59,887 nt of DNA, taken from the NCBI GenBank assembly GCA_003667245.1, contig RCNN01000142.1, positions 1 through 59,887 on the forward strand, written 5' to 3'. The notes beneath the pieces are model-generated. The model was not told the DNA's origin and did not search any database. It was given only the letters and a program-made list of their open reading frames with translations. Each line of letters begins with the position of its first letter. The first letter of the stretch is position 1. The position numbers were made by a program, and so were the translations under genes. The DNA comes from Heterostelium multicystogenum (Eukaryota > Evosea > Eumycetozoa > Acytosteliales > Acytosteliaceae). This document shows positions 24,201-36,054 of this stretch, in pieces.

Positions 24201-25345
24201 CAATATTCACTGTTCTACTTAGACTGGATATGATCATAGAGATGCAAGGTGGCGGAATTACCAGCAATAAATTGGAGACAACATCAAAAAACGATAGACA
24301 ACACTCAATCATAGCTACACAGGTAGAGGAGTTGGATATCAGACAAATATTGTTGATGAGTGTAGCCATATCACCTTCCGATATAATTCTCTGTGAATAA
24401 CGTAGCACTCCCTCAATAAGAATGAATAGCTCATTCAATATCAGATTGAGAGAGTCACTTAGGTGACCGCTTCCACTACCTCCACTACTTGAAGCTCCAC
24501 TAGCAGTAGTGGTCATAACAGCTAGTGAAGTGCCTGCAGATTGAGATGCACTGCTCTGTTGATTGCTGTTGCTATTGCTGGACCCAGAATGACTGGTTCC
24601 ATTTCCAAGTGATGTATTGATGATATTCAGCCAATAGATTAGTTGGTCTACAATATGTGATTCAAAAGGTATAATATCGCGGCCACCTTTTACCAACGCA
24701 GACAATGCTCTGATGCGAAGAGATACAGGTAGCTTCGAACTTGTAGATTGCAGAATAGTGAAGATGTCTTTTTTAATATTCGCTCAAGCATTCCATAGTT
24801 TGATTCAATCAGTGCCATCATTACATTGTACGCAATGATTTGTGCCTCCAAAGGTATATTATCATTGTTTGAAGTTGACAGGGTACTTGGTGTTGTGGTT
24901 GTTGTCGATGCCGATGTGGTAGCAACACCGCTATTGCCAACAACGCTATTCTGAGGCAACAGTAAATCGCATACCGACAGCCAGATCTGCTCGACATTGA
25001 CCTGATCAACACGCATTATCTTTATACACTCTGATATCTCTTTCAAGTATGCACATCGCTGCGATAGATTCATTGAACGACTTGCAACGATCTCCAAACG
25101 AAACTTTTCCGTCAGACTTTCAATCTCTGAATTCGATCGTAGTATGCTTCCACTGCCGTGAGAAGGATAGTGGTAGTCATCGCTGTTATTTTATCATCTG
25201 TCGGCGCCGTTGATGTGGTTGTCGATGGTGAGCCATGATAAGTGGCGGCAGTAGTTCCACCACCAAAGATATCTTTGATACGCTTCAGTACATTTGACTT
25301 TGGTGATGAAACTCCGCCATCAAACTTACCGCTGCCACCCTTCAT
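18278..25345 (-). CDS. tsc2: Tuberin (TSC2), RheB GTPase-activating protein
   Basis: Subunit of the tuberous sclerosis complex, which inactivates RheB and so restrains TORC1. Exons: 22590-25345, 22255-22527, 18486-22190 and 18278-18418, about 2,290 residues. The N-terminal helical-repeat region is typical (for example HPSHAMWIVKMNSLVEFFF, DIHKDRDITIRIAGIELIV, PFETLTFIFKLII). The middle (about 21600-19150) is a long Ser/Thr/Asn-rich, probably disordered stretch with many Ser-Pro sites that could be phosphorylated. The C-terminal RapGAP domain has YKIGVIYIGAGQKTEEE, SPRYHQLLAGLG and KKRHIGNDYVNIIFSDS, containing the catalytic 'Asn thumb', then GQFNFVNIVIYPLD, and finally a helix like that of human TSC2. 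Frame breaks: near 25130, 24775 (A run), 23840 and 20645 (T run one base long). The catalytic domain is unaffected. Confidence 0.93.
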
Positions 25346-26125
25346 CTATCTTTTTCTTCACCTAACTTGACTTCTAGTTAATATATTTAACAGAGTAATT
25401 CTTATAACTGCATTCAATATCACTGCTATCGTTGTTGTATCTTTTAACGAATTTAAATGTATCTATCTATCTATCTTTATATGTATATGTAGTATAGCTT
25501 GTTATATTATATGTATGAACTAAATATGCGGTAGTCTAGTGAATAAACCAAAGACAGCTATGTAATCTATGTATGGGTTGATAAATGTCAGAAGAAGTGT
25601 TGGTTGTTCTTGTTTTTTACCTTGTCTGGGGTGGAATGGGAAGTCATTGGATTCATAAAAAAATAAATAAAAATTAAAAAAATTGTGAGAAAATAATGTA
25701 AACATGATTCAGGTTCATAAATATCTTGAGCCATGTTGAACAGCTTTACTTGTCCAGCAGGAGCATTGCTTGATTGAATTGACTGACTGAAACACTCATC
25801 AAATTTATACTTTATTTATAGCATTTACTTATAATATATTGTATAATTAAATGTATGTCAAAATGATAGGACGGACTACTGTAAAATAAAATTAATAATC
25901 ATAAGGTTGTTGTGGCAAAGTATCGTCAAATTACTTTTGATTCATCTACAACTTCAATATTGAAGATGTAATCAATATATGAATACTCTCTTACGAATGA
26001 GCTTATCTTATATGTTTTGTTTGTTTGTTGTTTGTTGTTTGATTGATATTACACTATAATGTTGTTGATAATAAATAGATATTTCTGTGAAAATCGATTA
26101 CTGTTTGATTGTTTGACTATGTAAC
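25346..26125. other. Intergenic with TCTA repeats; tsc2 promoter side
   Basis: Upstream of tsc2 and downstream of the tetraspan gene. It holds a (TCTA)n microsatellite at about 25456-25475. No gene is supported; an open frame at 25520-25705 on the minus strand has no coding character. Confidence 0.5.
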
Positions 26126-26954
26126 TTATGCAGAGGGTGTACCGAATCCAGTGTCTTGCTTGAACCATGGTAATACACATGCTGCAATACTGAAAAAGAA
26201 TGTTACAATAGCAATAATCCATCCTGTGTATGGTCCATACTAAAATTAAAAGCAAAGTCAATCTAGCGTTAATATTATTATTTAATGGAAGTGAAAGAAT
26301 TTATGATGTTCAATGACTCACCTTGACACCGTCGGTTTTGCCAGCCCAGTGGAACTCGCAAGTGTCTATACATGGCTTGAATACGTCGGTAACTGTGTTT
26401 GCATTGTCGATGTCTTTACGGAAACCAGGGGTAATTCCACCCAAAATTGCAATTGAAATCAAAAGCAATACAGTGCCAACAATCATCATGATCTTCACCA
26501 ACATCCATGCACTCAACGATCCAATTTGCTGTACAACTTCGATCTGTACCAACACTGCCAGAATGGTGGTTGCCAAGAAGACTAGCCATGAGATTGCGGC
26601 CATAGCAACACTTGCATTAATAATTCTGTGAACACTATATTTAATTATAATAACATTAATATGCTCATCTTGTGTTGACATTCATTTCACCTTTCCAATG
26701 ACATACTTTGACAATTCGAATGAACCCCAATCGTAATCGATTTCTGAAACGACATCGCCATTGACAGTGATGGAACCTTTGATTTTTGTTGGATAGAAGT
26801 AGTAGTTGGCTTGTCTGCCCACACCCATTTCCTCTTGACTCACACGGTACCATCCAGTAACACAAGCTGCTATCACCAATGCAAGTATAGCTATCAACAT
26901 CAAGATGGTGATAGATGTGTATTTATTACTCTTAAAATTTGAAAACTGTGGCAT
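26126..26954 (-). CDS. Four-pass membrane protein of unknown function
   Basis: Three exons (26707-26954, 26322-26634, 26126-26239) joined by GTATGT...TATAG and GTGAGT...TTTTAG introns give 224 residues in one clean frame. The first junction, Ser-Asn-Val-His, removes an apparent stop. Four hydrophobic segments are present: about residues 15-37 (ITILMLIAILALVIAACVTG), 88-110, 125-150 and 190-209. A lobe with predicted strands lies between segments 1 and 2, and a second loop between 3 and 4 has two Cys residues (CIDTCEFHW). The layout is like claudin/PMP22-type tetraspans, but the claudin W-GLW-C-C signature is absent. No family could be assigned; likely plasma or endosomal membrane. Confidence 0.82.
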
Positions 26955-27673
26955 TTTCTATATATATGTATATATGCAATGACTTTGATATGATATAATA
27001 TGTACCAACGACTAATAACTAATCAATTTATTTGGCAATGAATGAATGACTAATAGGAATATATTAGATCTTTAAATATTAAATTTGAAAGTAAATAAAG
27101 CAATAGATAATTAGTGTATAAATAATTATAATTATTTCTTTTGTTCTGTTATTGCTGTTGATTACAATTCAAATCAAAATAGTTTAAGGATATAAACAAT
27201 GATAATGTCATTTTGGTACCTCAAATTAAAGTTGTTTGTATTTTCACACTGTTGTAATGTTAACACCCCCACCACCAAAACATACATCGTCAGGATAGGT
27301 ACCTTCATTCATTACTGCCTAATTTGAATTTGGGTTTCCAATTCTTTTTTGCACCAATAACTAATGATAATACCATCGTTGTAATTTTATTAAAAAAATT
27401 TCAAATAATTTTTAAAAAAGTAGCGAAAATTTTTAGTAAAAAAAACAGCAATAATACGATAATTGTGGTGGTGTGTGGGTCTTTTGTGGATGTTGCAAAC
27501 ATATCATTATAATAATGTAATCAATATTTGACTACTTATTTGCTTGACTTGTGACAAGTAATCAAGTCGGCAATGATTGATCAATTTAATTTGTATCATA
27601 TGATATGCTTTGATGGGATTGAAGTTTACATTTTTATTTTTAGAAATCTGGAAAAACACACAGTCACACGATT
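26955..27673. other. Intergenic; promoter of the tetraspan gene with C/A-rich block
   Basis: AT-rich except for a C/A-rich block at 27261-27285 (CACCCCCACCACC), about 310 bp upstream of the tetraspan start. On the opposite strand this reads G/T-rich like the G-box type elements known from developmental promoters of D. discoideum. No gene seen. Confidence 0.4.
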
Positions 27674-29670
27674 TTATAGTGATGTAAGTGAAATGGATGA
27701 TACTGTAGTCACTGAGAGTGAAAGTAGTCCAGAGCTTGTGGATGACGTTGTTCCAGTACCGGTTCCAGTCGTTGTTGAGGGTGCTTGATAGTTGTCGTCC
27801 AGGATCATGTCTGCTCCTTTCTCGGCGATCACCATGACTGTTGCGTGCACGAGAGAATTTACGATGGTGGGCATGACCGATGCGTCTACCACTCGGAGAT
27901 TGCTAACTCCAATTACACGTAGTCTGTTATCTACGACTGCCATAGGATCGTTTGGGCTTCCCATCTTGGCAGTTCCACACCAGTGATCATGAGCAATCGC
28001 ATTTTGTTTGACCCAAGCACCTAGATCGGCATTGGACGTGATGGTTGGAGGTGGAGAAATAGAGGTTGCCTTTGCATTCATTGGCGGGTACGACATGATT
28101 CTGCGGCTTTCCATGATTCCTCTGACCAAAGTTTGAACATCTTCTTCGTTATTCAACAAGTTAAAATGTAACTCTGGTGATCTTGTGTAGAATTCGTTGG
28201 AGCCACCGGTCTGATTGCTGTTCAAACCAATCCAGTGGTTGTTAGGCTTTGGATTGGAAATCGATACACCAATGGAGAGTGTTGGATATGGAGTTTCCGA
28301 ACCCAGTGTTCCAGGGAGAATTAGCATCACATTCTCGCTGATTCCTACAGCTGAGGAATTAGGACGCAACCAGCAACCTACACTAAATCCAGGTGTAGCC
28401 AAGATACTATCACCAGTTCCAGCCTGGAATTTATTTGTTTCAGTAAAGAGATCATAGAAAGTTGGTCTCTTCTCTGGCGAATTATATGCCCATACTGTAA
28501 ATGCCAAGAAGTGATTCTGTAGATTCTTTCCAACGCCCGGAAGATTGGAATATACATTTGGAATTTTGGAGAAGTAAGAAGAAAGATATGTTGAATTTCC
28601 AATTCCACTGTTAAGAAGGATCTTGGGTGTATTCAGAGCCCCGGCGGATAGAATTATCTCTTTGTTGGCAGTTATGATTGTCGTTGACTGATTTCCATTG
28701 AATTGTACAAGCACTGATCTAGCAGTGGGTAGTCCACCTGAAGTCGATGATGGAGTGAAATTTATTTTTAATACGGTGACTTTCGTCAATAGCTTGAGGT
28801 TTGGAAGAGAAAGTGCAGGTAGCAAATATTTATGGAATGGAGATGACCTAATTCCTTTTTCATCGATGTTAAACTGGAAATAGCCACAGCCGTCTCTTAC
28901 ATCGTTTTGAAAGTCAGAGTTAAAAGGCAAACCTGCGCTGGCAGATGCTTGAATGAAATCAGCTCCCTCTTGATCGTAGGGTATCGTTTTAACTTTAATT
29001 GGACCAGAGTGTCCATGAATAGTGGAATTCGCCAGTGATGAATCGAGAATTGTTTCAATCCTCAGGAAGTATGGGAACAAACTAGACCAATTCCATCCAG
29101 AAATATTCCAACCATCGTAGTCGGCTTGTTTTCCACGCTGGAAAACCATACCATTGTGCATTCCACAACCTCCAGTTACCTTGGCAACACTGGCACCATT
29201 AATATCCCAATTCAATCCAGTAAGATAGACACTACTCCAATATAAAGGAATATCATATTTTGTAAAAGTTTTCTAAAAATACAAATTTTGTTCATATTAA
29301 TATGAATTAAAAGAATGTTGGAATTACACTTACAGTAGGAGTATAACGATTTTTACTATCAAAAGTACCTATTTAATATATTATGATAATCGAAAGTTAA
29401 CATTATAATTTTATAAAATGAATACTAAATCTAAACTCTACCTTGTGTTCCAGCCACATCCTCACCGTTAAGACCTTGAGTTTTGACAGATTCCTCTCCT
29501 GCATCCAATACTAAGACGCTGCTTCCATTCTTTGCCAATCTTGAGGCTACAATAGACCCAGCCGAGCCAGCTCCAATAACAATATAATCATAACTTACAG
29601 AGTATACTCCAATAATAAATAATGAATAAATGATGACTGTTTTTATTAAAATTATATTCATCTTTATCAA
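27674..29670 (-). CDS. Secreted GMC-family FAD oxidoreductase (choline dehydrogenase/glucose oxidase type)
   Basis: Flavoenzyme that oxidises alcohols. Three exons (29442-29670, 29334-29368, 27674-29272; the middle one only 35 nt) join to 620 residues with no frame break. Residues 1-24 form a hydrophobic signal peptide. The FAD-binding beta-alpha-beta motif is YIVIGAGSAGSIVASRLAK. GMC signature 1 lies around GGCGMHNGMVFQRG and signature 2 is GALNTPKILLNSGIG. The C-terminal active-site region has AHDHWCGTAKMG (catalytic His) and MPTIVNSLVHATVMVIAEKG. The tail after Asp-Asp-Asn is Thr/Ser/Gly-rich and ends in a short hydrophobic run, possibly a GPI signal. Numerous Asn-X-Ser/Thr sites fit secretion. 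Substrate unknown. Confidence 0.93.
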
Positions 29671-31161
29671 TACAGTTAGGTTTAGTTTTTAGAAATAAAT
29701 AAATAAATTCTGGTTTTGTATAATTAATATTAAATAGGGATAATATATATATATATTGTATGTATTAAACTTTACTTTATTTCTATTCTCATTCGTTTTT
29801 AAAAGATTACTTTTCTATTTATCTATCTATCTTTCTTAAATAAATGACTTATCATTTCATGGTATTTAAAGTGCTTGGTTTGGTGTACATTTTCATACAT
29901 TGATACGATTTGATTTGATTTGAATTAAAGTTGGTTTTAACAACACCTGCTACACAACCATATCACTCTACAAAGTTGTCACCAGTCATGCAGCTGTATC
30001 TTCTTTGTTTTAGATATTTGATGGTAAAGCTTGCCCAAACAAATTAATCCTGTTGAAAATGCTACCTGTTTTATAGATAGTGTTCAAGTTTTGACAAAAA
30101 GATGACAAGCACTTTTGATGATCCATTCAACTAAATCAATGGTGAGCAATGTTTATCAATCAGATCAATATCTACATTTCTATTTAACAACAAAACCCAA
30201 TAATCTAATACACTACCTCTTAACTTAAAAACGATCTAAATGTCATGCATGATCCATTTGTTTTAAGTGATTGTGTGTGTGTGAGTGTTTTTAGATAGTT
30301 GATTGTGGGTGGGTAGGTCAGCAGGTAGATGGGTGAGAGGGGTGTGTAGTGGGTGGTGTTGGTATTATCAACACACTCATATATGGATCAAGTTTACTTT
30401 GTTTAGCAGGGGAATACTGAATTTCTTTAAACAGTCAAGAAGATAGCTTTTAAAAGCAAGAATTAATTGGGGAGTATACTCCAGTCCAGTGTATTTACTA
30501 TCTATCTTTTGTTTGTGGGAGAGAAAGTACAAGAATAGGAGTAGAGTATAGGTTATTAAAGTCAATTCTAATATTTCTTCCTAACTTCCTTGCTTCTTTA
30601 TACTTTAAACTCAATCAGAGAATCAAATGGTTTGAAATTGTAATTGTTTGATGATTGATGATGATCAATTATTTAGAATAACAAAGATCTTTATTCTATT
30701 ATTATACATGAATAATAACTTCAAATGAATTATACTTATAATAATAATAATAATAATCGTCATGATGATTACCATTATAATTATTATTACTATTATTGTT
30801 ATATTATTATTACTATGTTGTACTTGTTGTTGTTTGATATTTTGACAGGTTATAAGGTTTTTGTTCAATTTGATATATAGTAGAGTTACATGTTAATCAT
30901 TACATTATCTCCTACTACCATATATGTTATTTGCTATTAATAGTTGTTACTTTTGGGTTTTGTTTTTTATCTTTTTTTGTATCTTTTTCTTTTTCTTTGT
31001 AGAGGTTATAAGGTAGGTTGAGTTGGTTATAGTTGTTATAGTTATTGAAATGGGGTTGATTAGAATGTTTCGTGCTCAGCTTCCATTTCTAATAGTTAGG
31101 TTAGTTGGATGGATGGTTGGTTGGTTGATGTGTTGGTGATGGTATGATGATGATGGAGGTC
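29671..31161. other. 1.5 kb intergenic stretch with G/T-rich tract
   Basis: Upstream of the GMC gene and downstream of the MKT1-like gene. It includes TCTA repeats (29815-29832), a striking G/T-rich tract at 30270-30362 (several GGG blocks), and many TAA/TTA repeats at 30735-30820. No gene is supported; open frames at 30377-30565 and 30665-30868 are low-complexity. Confidence 0.5.
30270..30362 (+). promoter_or_regulatory. G/T-rich tract, possible promoter element or G-quadruplex
   Basis: Contains (GT)n, then GGGTGGG, AGGT, GGG, GGGG and GGG blocks within about 60 bp in otherwise AT-rich DNA. It lies about 600-690 bp upstream of the GMC start, so on the sense strand of that gene it is C/A-rich with CACCC cores. 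This may bind a G-box factor or fold as a quadruplex; only the composition is seen. Confidence 0.35.
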
Positions 31162-34039
31162 TTATTGCTGTTGTTGTTGTTGTTTTTTAGTTTCTTCAAT
31201 ATCCTCAATTTGATCCTTTCTAATTCTATTCCATATGGTTTCAGCTTCGACAAATTGGTCCAAAAGTTGTTGTGAAACTAAACCTTCCTTATTGAGTGTC
31301 TTTACAATTTGCATGACTTCACCGAGGAAATCAGTGGCTTTTTCGAGATCCTTCTCGATGGCAGTGCAATTGGGGAAGGTGTTCTCCATATCCTCAACCA
31401 ACATGTCCTCAAGGATCATACCTTTGGCCATCAATCCCATGCTTGCATTTGGTTGTACAAAGAACGGCAGATTATTTGAGAAACTCGAGTATTCAGATGG
31501 ATCCAAAACGATCTTGTGTGTCAAGAAATTGGAAAGTGCAGAGATCTCAATGAGATTTCTAATGGATTTGTAGAGAGTTCTAGTGATTTCGTGGAAGGCC
31601 ATCAAATCATGGTCAATAGGTCCTCCCCATGGTGTATTCTATAATGATACAAGTCGTTAGTTAGACTCAAGTCAAAACTATATATAATGATATTGATCAA
31701 CATACGTCCAAAGTAGAAGGTAAAATACTGAGAATTCTCGAGAGAAGAGCAGCAGAAGAGTTAGTTGCTGGACCTTCAAAAGGATGGTTTTGGATGGAAA
31801 TTCAATTTGTCTGAGGTGATGCTTTGTGATCTGATGAGTTCAATGACGAGAATGATTTCTGCAAAGAACTTTGGATTTTTGGCCGACACCAAAAGCTTTC
31901 CAAATACGGTTAACTTTCCGTCCTGAATATATCCCATCAACACCAAAGTCTGGTAGTAAATATAAAAAGCTGCTTCATTTGGTTCCTTAAACTGTGTGAT
32001 TGCTATGTTAGAACTAATGCCAATGTAAGAGTGTTGGCTCACTGATTTGGTACTTACTTGAATCATGTCTTTGGAGGCACCGTTGGAGTGTGAGGCATCG
32101 GTGGATGGTGATGTAGAGGCAGAGGAAGCGGCAGTAGATGTTGGAGTGGATGGAGTAGATGATGCCCCAGATGCGGCGCTATTGTTCTCAAAACACTTGG
32201 CGACTGTTTGGAATGTAATGGATGAGTTGAGCTGTTGGATGACTTGTTTCATCTCAGGGGTGAGAGAGAATGGTTTTGTTTGTTTGCCAAAGATACTTGA
32301 AACTTTCTTGGAGTGGTGTATCTCCTCTTCCTTTGGTTCAAACCATCTGATGTTCTTGATCGACTTGTTGCTAATTTCCTCGTTCAATGTGCATGACAAA
32401 AGACCAAGAGTATTTGTTCTGATCTCCTTTAAATATTCGAGCATTCTGCGGTACTCTTCTGAGTCTGCAGTTGGGTATGGTTCAAACAATACACCGCTGA
32501 TCAAGTTGTTGATGACCTGTGGACTGACAACGCTCTGTGAAAGATAGAAGTAAAGATCGTTTGGCAATCTTGGTCCAAAGATTGAATTTAAATCTGTTGG
32601 TTTACTGTGTGTGTTGAAGAATAGAGTTAATATAGATTATTGGCGGTGGAAGGTGGCGTCTTGAGTCTGGCCACTACTTACACCTGGTAGGTCAAATCTT
32701 TATATAAAGGTTCGCAACTGCAGTTGGTGTAATAGACCATGTGGTTACGAATAAGACATTTTGTCTTCATGAATCCCTCCATGTACTTGTCGGTTGCGAA
32801 GAGATAGCTGTGATCCTGGATGGCAGCAGCACCGGACTGGTATTGTCTCACCATATCGCAAGCATTACGGAACGATACCAAGTTGGCAAAGGTGCTCTGC
32901 AATGGTCTGAAAATCTGACAGAACTCATAACCAGACAAAAGACATGCATCCACAAATTGATCGTGTGTTAAGTGTAAATCTTGCAAAACCATCTTTAAAT
33001 CTACCCATTCAAATACTCCTTTCTATAGATAGTCAACATCGCAGCGAACCAATATTAATATCACCAAACCATCAATGAGAGACCTGCAGATCTATTGATA
33101 CATACCTCAAAATCTATATCAACAATCAGACGATACACACCAAACAACAAAAGCTCATAGCCACCCCAAACGGCATTGAGATAGTTCTTTTGAGTTGGGT
33201 CAGAGAACAACGCCAGCTGGGCCGATGCCCAAAAGGGTGCCTCGAAGCATTCTATATTGTTTTGTCTGAAAAATGCGACAATCGATGGGATGAATTGTAA
33301 TAATAATGTCTTCTCTATAGTTATGAGTTGGTTAATACTTTGATGTCCTCTTATATACCTCCAGCGGATAGATATGATGGATGATAGATTGGTAGTTAGT
33401 TACCTGATTCAGCAGAGAACTGTTTTTCGGCAGCTTGATACGAAGCTTTGTAATATGCCTCCCAAGCATTGCTGAGACGAGCAGCACGTTGAATGGCCTG
33501 TGAAGATTGGTTGACTCTGTCCTTGATAATTGACAATCCAGAGAATACAAAGAATGGATTGATATTTGCATTTCTGATGAGTTTAAATGAAGGGATAAGG
33601 TAGTAGTGATTACGGTTAGGTTGTGTACTTGATAGGAAGAACGATTTATGAGCAGCCTCTTACATACTTGAATTTATCTAATTCCGATTGAATGACATTG
33701 TATAAAGTGAGAGGAGCACCACCCATTGTAATTTGGAATGGTTCCTTGAGCTGTAGCTTTGGAAGGAACCAATGCATTGCATCTATACCAATACGATAGT
33801 CATTCAACAATGATATCTTTGATGTTTTCAAATGTGATTTCTCGATGAAATCTAATCAATCATCCAATAGAAGAATTCATTTAAAACCAAGCAAATAAAA
33901 TCACCAAGACAACCCAACGCAACCCAATCAAAAGATAGTAATAATAAATAATAAGTATTTAAATCTTTCAATTCACCAAATCAAACTAAGATAACTTAAC
34001 ATAACATAACATACCAACTATATTTCTGTTTAAAGGCAT
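31162..34039 (-). CDS. MKT1-like post-transcriptional regulator (inactive XPG-nuclease fold)
   Basis: In yeast and trypanosomes MKT1 proteins act with Pbp1/ataxin-2-like partners on mRNA stability and translation. Eight exons: 34015-34039, 33668-33851, 33404-33573, 33106-33314, 32682-33022, 32058-32604, 31706-31991, 31162-31638. The XPG-N-like part has RIGIDAMHWFLPKLQ and TLYNVIQSELDKFK; the XPG-I-like part has NNIECFEAPFWASAQLALFSD. The MKT1 C-terminal domain covers FGPRLPNDLYFYLSQSVVS to the end. Several acidic residues needed for XPG nuclease activity are not evident, as in MKT1. A low-complexity Ala/Ser/Thr insert lies near 32090-32190, and the protein ends in a Gln run. One single-base frame break occurs at about 31785. 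The 66-nt stretch 31992-32057 is spliced here but is also open in frame. Confidence 0.85.
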
Positions 34040-34671
34040 TCTCTTATTTCTAGTTTTGTTTTTTTTGTTTTTGTTTCCAACACACTAACTTTAGACCTGA
34101 CTTCTTTTATTCTTCTTACGATATATAAATATGTATGTATGTATAATACTATTGACTCTATATAACTATGTGAATGATAGTACTGTTACTGGTTGATGCT
34201 GTGCTAAAGCAAAGTCTACTCGTCTAAAACTATTCAATGTTCAATGTTCAATGTTCGATTTGATTAGATTCGATTCCTATTCGGTATGTACTTATTACTT
34301 CTGTGATATTGATCTTGATCTTGCTATTGTTATTGTTATTTGTTGTTGTATGTAGCTGATGAAATATGTTGTTGAAATTGAAGTTGAAACAATCAGATCA
34401 CAATCAAGCATTCAATAAGGTAATTAAATTCACCAATCTAAATTATTTTAAATATATTTTTAATTCAATTTTTTGATCACAAAAAAAAAGCTTATTTTTT
34501 TCAATTTTTTTTATTTTTTTTTCTTTCTTAAAAAAATTACACAACTTCAGGAGTCTCGCCTTGCTTGCTACTCAACAGCTGTTGACATAGATTATTGATT
34601 TATATTATATTATTATTATTATTATATTGCTAGTAGTAGTAAATAATATAAATTAAAAAAGGTAGTAAAAG
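34040..34671. promoter_or_regulatory. Divergent promoter region, MKT1-like / eIF3h
   Basis: Both flanking genes start here. It is AT-rich with long T and A runs (34440-34530), typical of dictyostelid promoters, and an ATGTTCA triplication at 34231-34258 (TTCAATG repeated). No gene seen. Confidence 0.45.
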
Positions 34672-35655
34672 ATGAATATAGATCAACAAATTGAAGCAGA
34701 CTTCAATAATCCAAAGTTGGATGTTGTACAAATCGATGGTATCGTCGTCATGAAGATCATCAAGAACTGCAAGGAGTACCTTCCAGACTTGGTACCAGGT
34801 CAACTCTTGGGTATCGATATTGGAACCAGCTTGGAAGTCAGCAGCTGCTTCCCATTCCCAAATCTCCGTGACCAGGAAGACGACTTGAACGAGGGTGGCA
34901 TTGCAGAGTATCAGTTGGAGATGATGCGTTACTTGCGTGAGGTCAACATCGACTCGAACACCGTCGGTTGGTACACCCCAACCTACTTGAACTCATTCTT
35001 CAACGAGTCTGTCATCGAAACACAATACAAATATCAATCAGCAATCAACCAAAAGTGTGTTCTCCTCGTATACGATCCAATCAAGACTGCACAAGGAACA
35101 CTCTCCTTGCGTTGCTACCGTTTGACCACCACATTCATGGAGTTGTTCCGTAACCAACCATACAGCCGTGAGCGTATGGACAGCGCATCACTCTCATTCG
35201 CCGACATTTTCGAACAGATTCCAATCCGTATTCACAACGCACAGCTCATCAACGCTTTGCTCTACGAGTTGCGTGACGACTCAGTCTCCAATTTCGATCG
35301 TCTCAACATCGGTAACAACCTATACTTGGAGAAGGTCGTCGAGGGTATGACCGACTGTGTCGAATCCCTCTCACAGGAGGCCAACAAGGTTGCCAACTAC
35401 CAACGTCAATACCAACAACAACAGTTCATTCGTAACGCATTCATTCAAAAGAAAACAATGGAAGGACAAAAGGTCGAGGAAGATGAAATTGCTGCTCACG
35501 TTGCTTCCATGGTCAACAAACCACTTCATGCCCCATCAAAGGTTACCAGCTTATTGCTCACCAATCAAATCAACAACTATTGCGATCAACTTTCATCATT
35601 TTGTGGAGGTAGTCTGACAAAATTATCTCTCTACAGAGAATTAAATACAAAATAA
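34672..35655 (+). CDS. eif3H: Eukaryotic translation initiation factor 3 subunit H
   Basis: Non-catalytic MPN-domain subunit of eIF3, needed for recruitment of mRNA to the 40S ribosome. Single exon, 327 residues, no break. The MPN domain opens VVQIDGIVVMKIIKNCKEY and continues QLLGIDIGTSLEVSSCFPFP, MMRYLREVNIDSNTVGWYT and VLLVYDPIKTAQGTLSLRCYRL. The JAMM metal ligands are absent: the expected His-x-His after GWY is Thr-Pro-Thr, as in other eIF3h. The C-terminal helical part (IPIRIHNAQLINALLYELR to the end) mediates contact with eIF3f/c in other species. Codon use is strongly biased to C-ending codons, unlike most neighbours, which fits high expression. Confidence 0.96.
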   Translation: MNIDQQIEADFNNPKLDVVQIDGIVVMKIIKNCKEYLPDLVPGQLLGIDIGTSLEVSSCFPFPNLRDQEDDLNEGGIAEYQLEMMRYLREVNIDSNTVGWYTPTYLNSFFNESVIETQYKYQSAINQKCVLLVYDPIKTAQGTLSLRCYRLTTTFMELFRNQPYSRERMDSASLSFADIFEQIPIRIHNAQLINALLYELRDDSVSNFDRLNIGNNLYLEKVVEGMTDCVESLSQEANKVANYQRQYQQQQFIRNAFIQKKTMEGQKVEEDEIAAHVASMVNKPLHAPSKVTSLLLTNQINNYCDQLSSFCGGSLTKLSLYRELNTK

Positions 35656-36054
35656 ATAAATAAAATCGATACAATAATAATAATAACAATATAAAACTAT
35701 ATATATTATCACACATACAAGAGTCAATCAATTAAAGATTAATCTTAGTTTTAATTACAGGTTTAATTTATTATTATAATATAATACTAATATTGATTGT
35801 TTCAAGTTAAATCATATTACTTTATCATTTAACTTGTTGAGCATTGGTTTGTTGTTGTTATTATGTGTTGTTGTTGTGTTGAGAATGAAGAGTTGTTGAT
35901 AAGTACATGATTATTTCAACAACCAATGGAAAAGATATAGAAGATTGGAGGTGAGATTGGGTGCATGCATTTGTAGTTCATTTGTTTCGTTCAATTCGAT
36001 TTGATGTGTGGGATTTGATTCGATTGTTTCGTTTTGATTGATTGATTGTTATAT
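35656..36054. other. Convergent intergenic stretch
   Basis: Holds the 3' ends of eIF3h (plus) and SNRPE (minus). AT-rich with GTT/TGT repeats at 35850-35880. Nothing else visible. Confidence 0.5.

Noticed and set aside
26640..26706. Apparent frameshift in the tetraspan gene
   Set aside because: A GTATGT donor at 26706 and TATAG acceptor at 26635 restore one frame, so this is an intron and not a break.
30377..30868. Two minus-strand frames upstream of the GMC gene
   Set aside because: Low-complexity Ile/Asn-rich translation of TAA/TTA repeats.
32065..32547. 160-codon plus-strand frame opposite the MKT1-like gene
   Set aside because: Shadow of the Ala/Ser/Thr-rich coding part; the minus-strand frame carries the conserved residues.
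34672..35655. eIF3h as an active JAMM deubiquitinase
   Set aside because: The metal-binding His-x-His is replaced by Thr-Pro-Thr, as in other eIF3h subunits.
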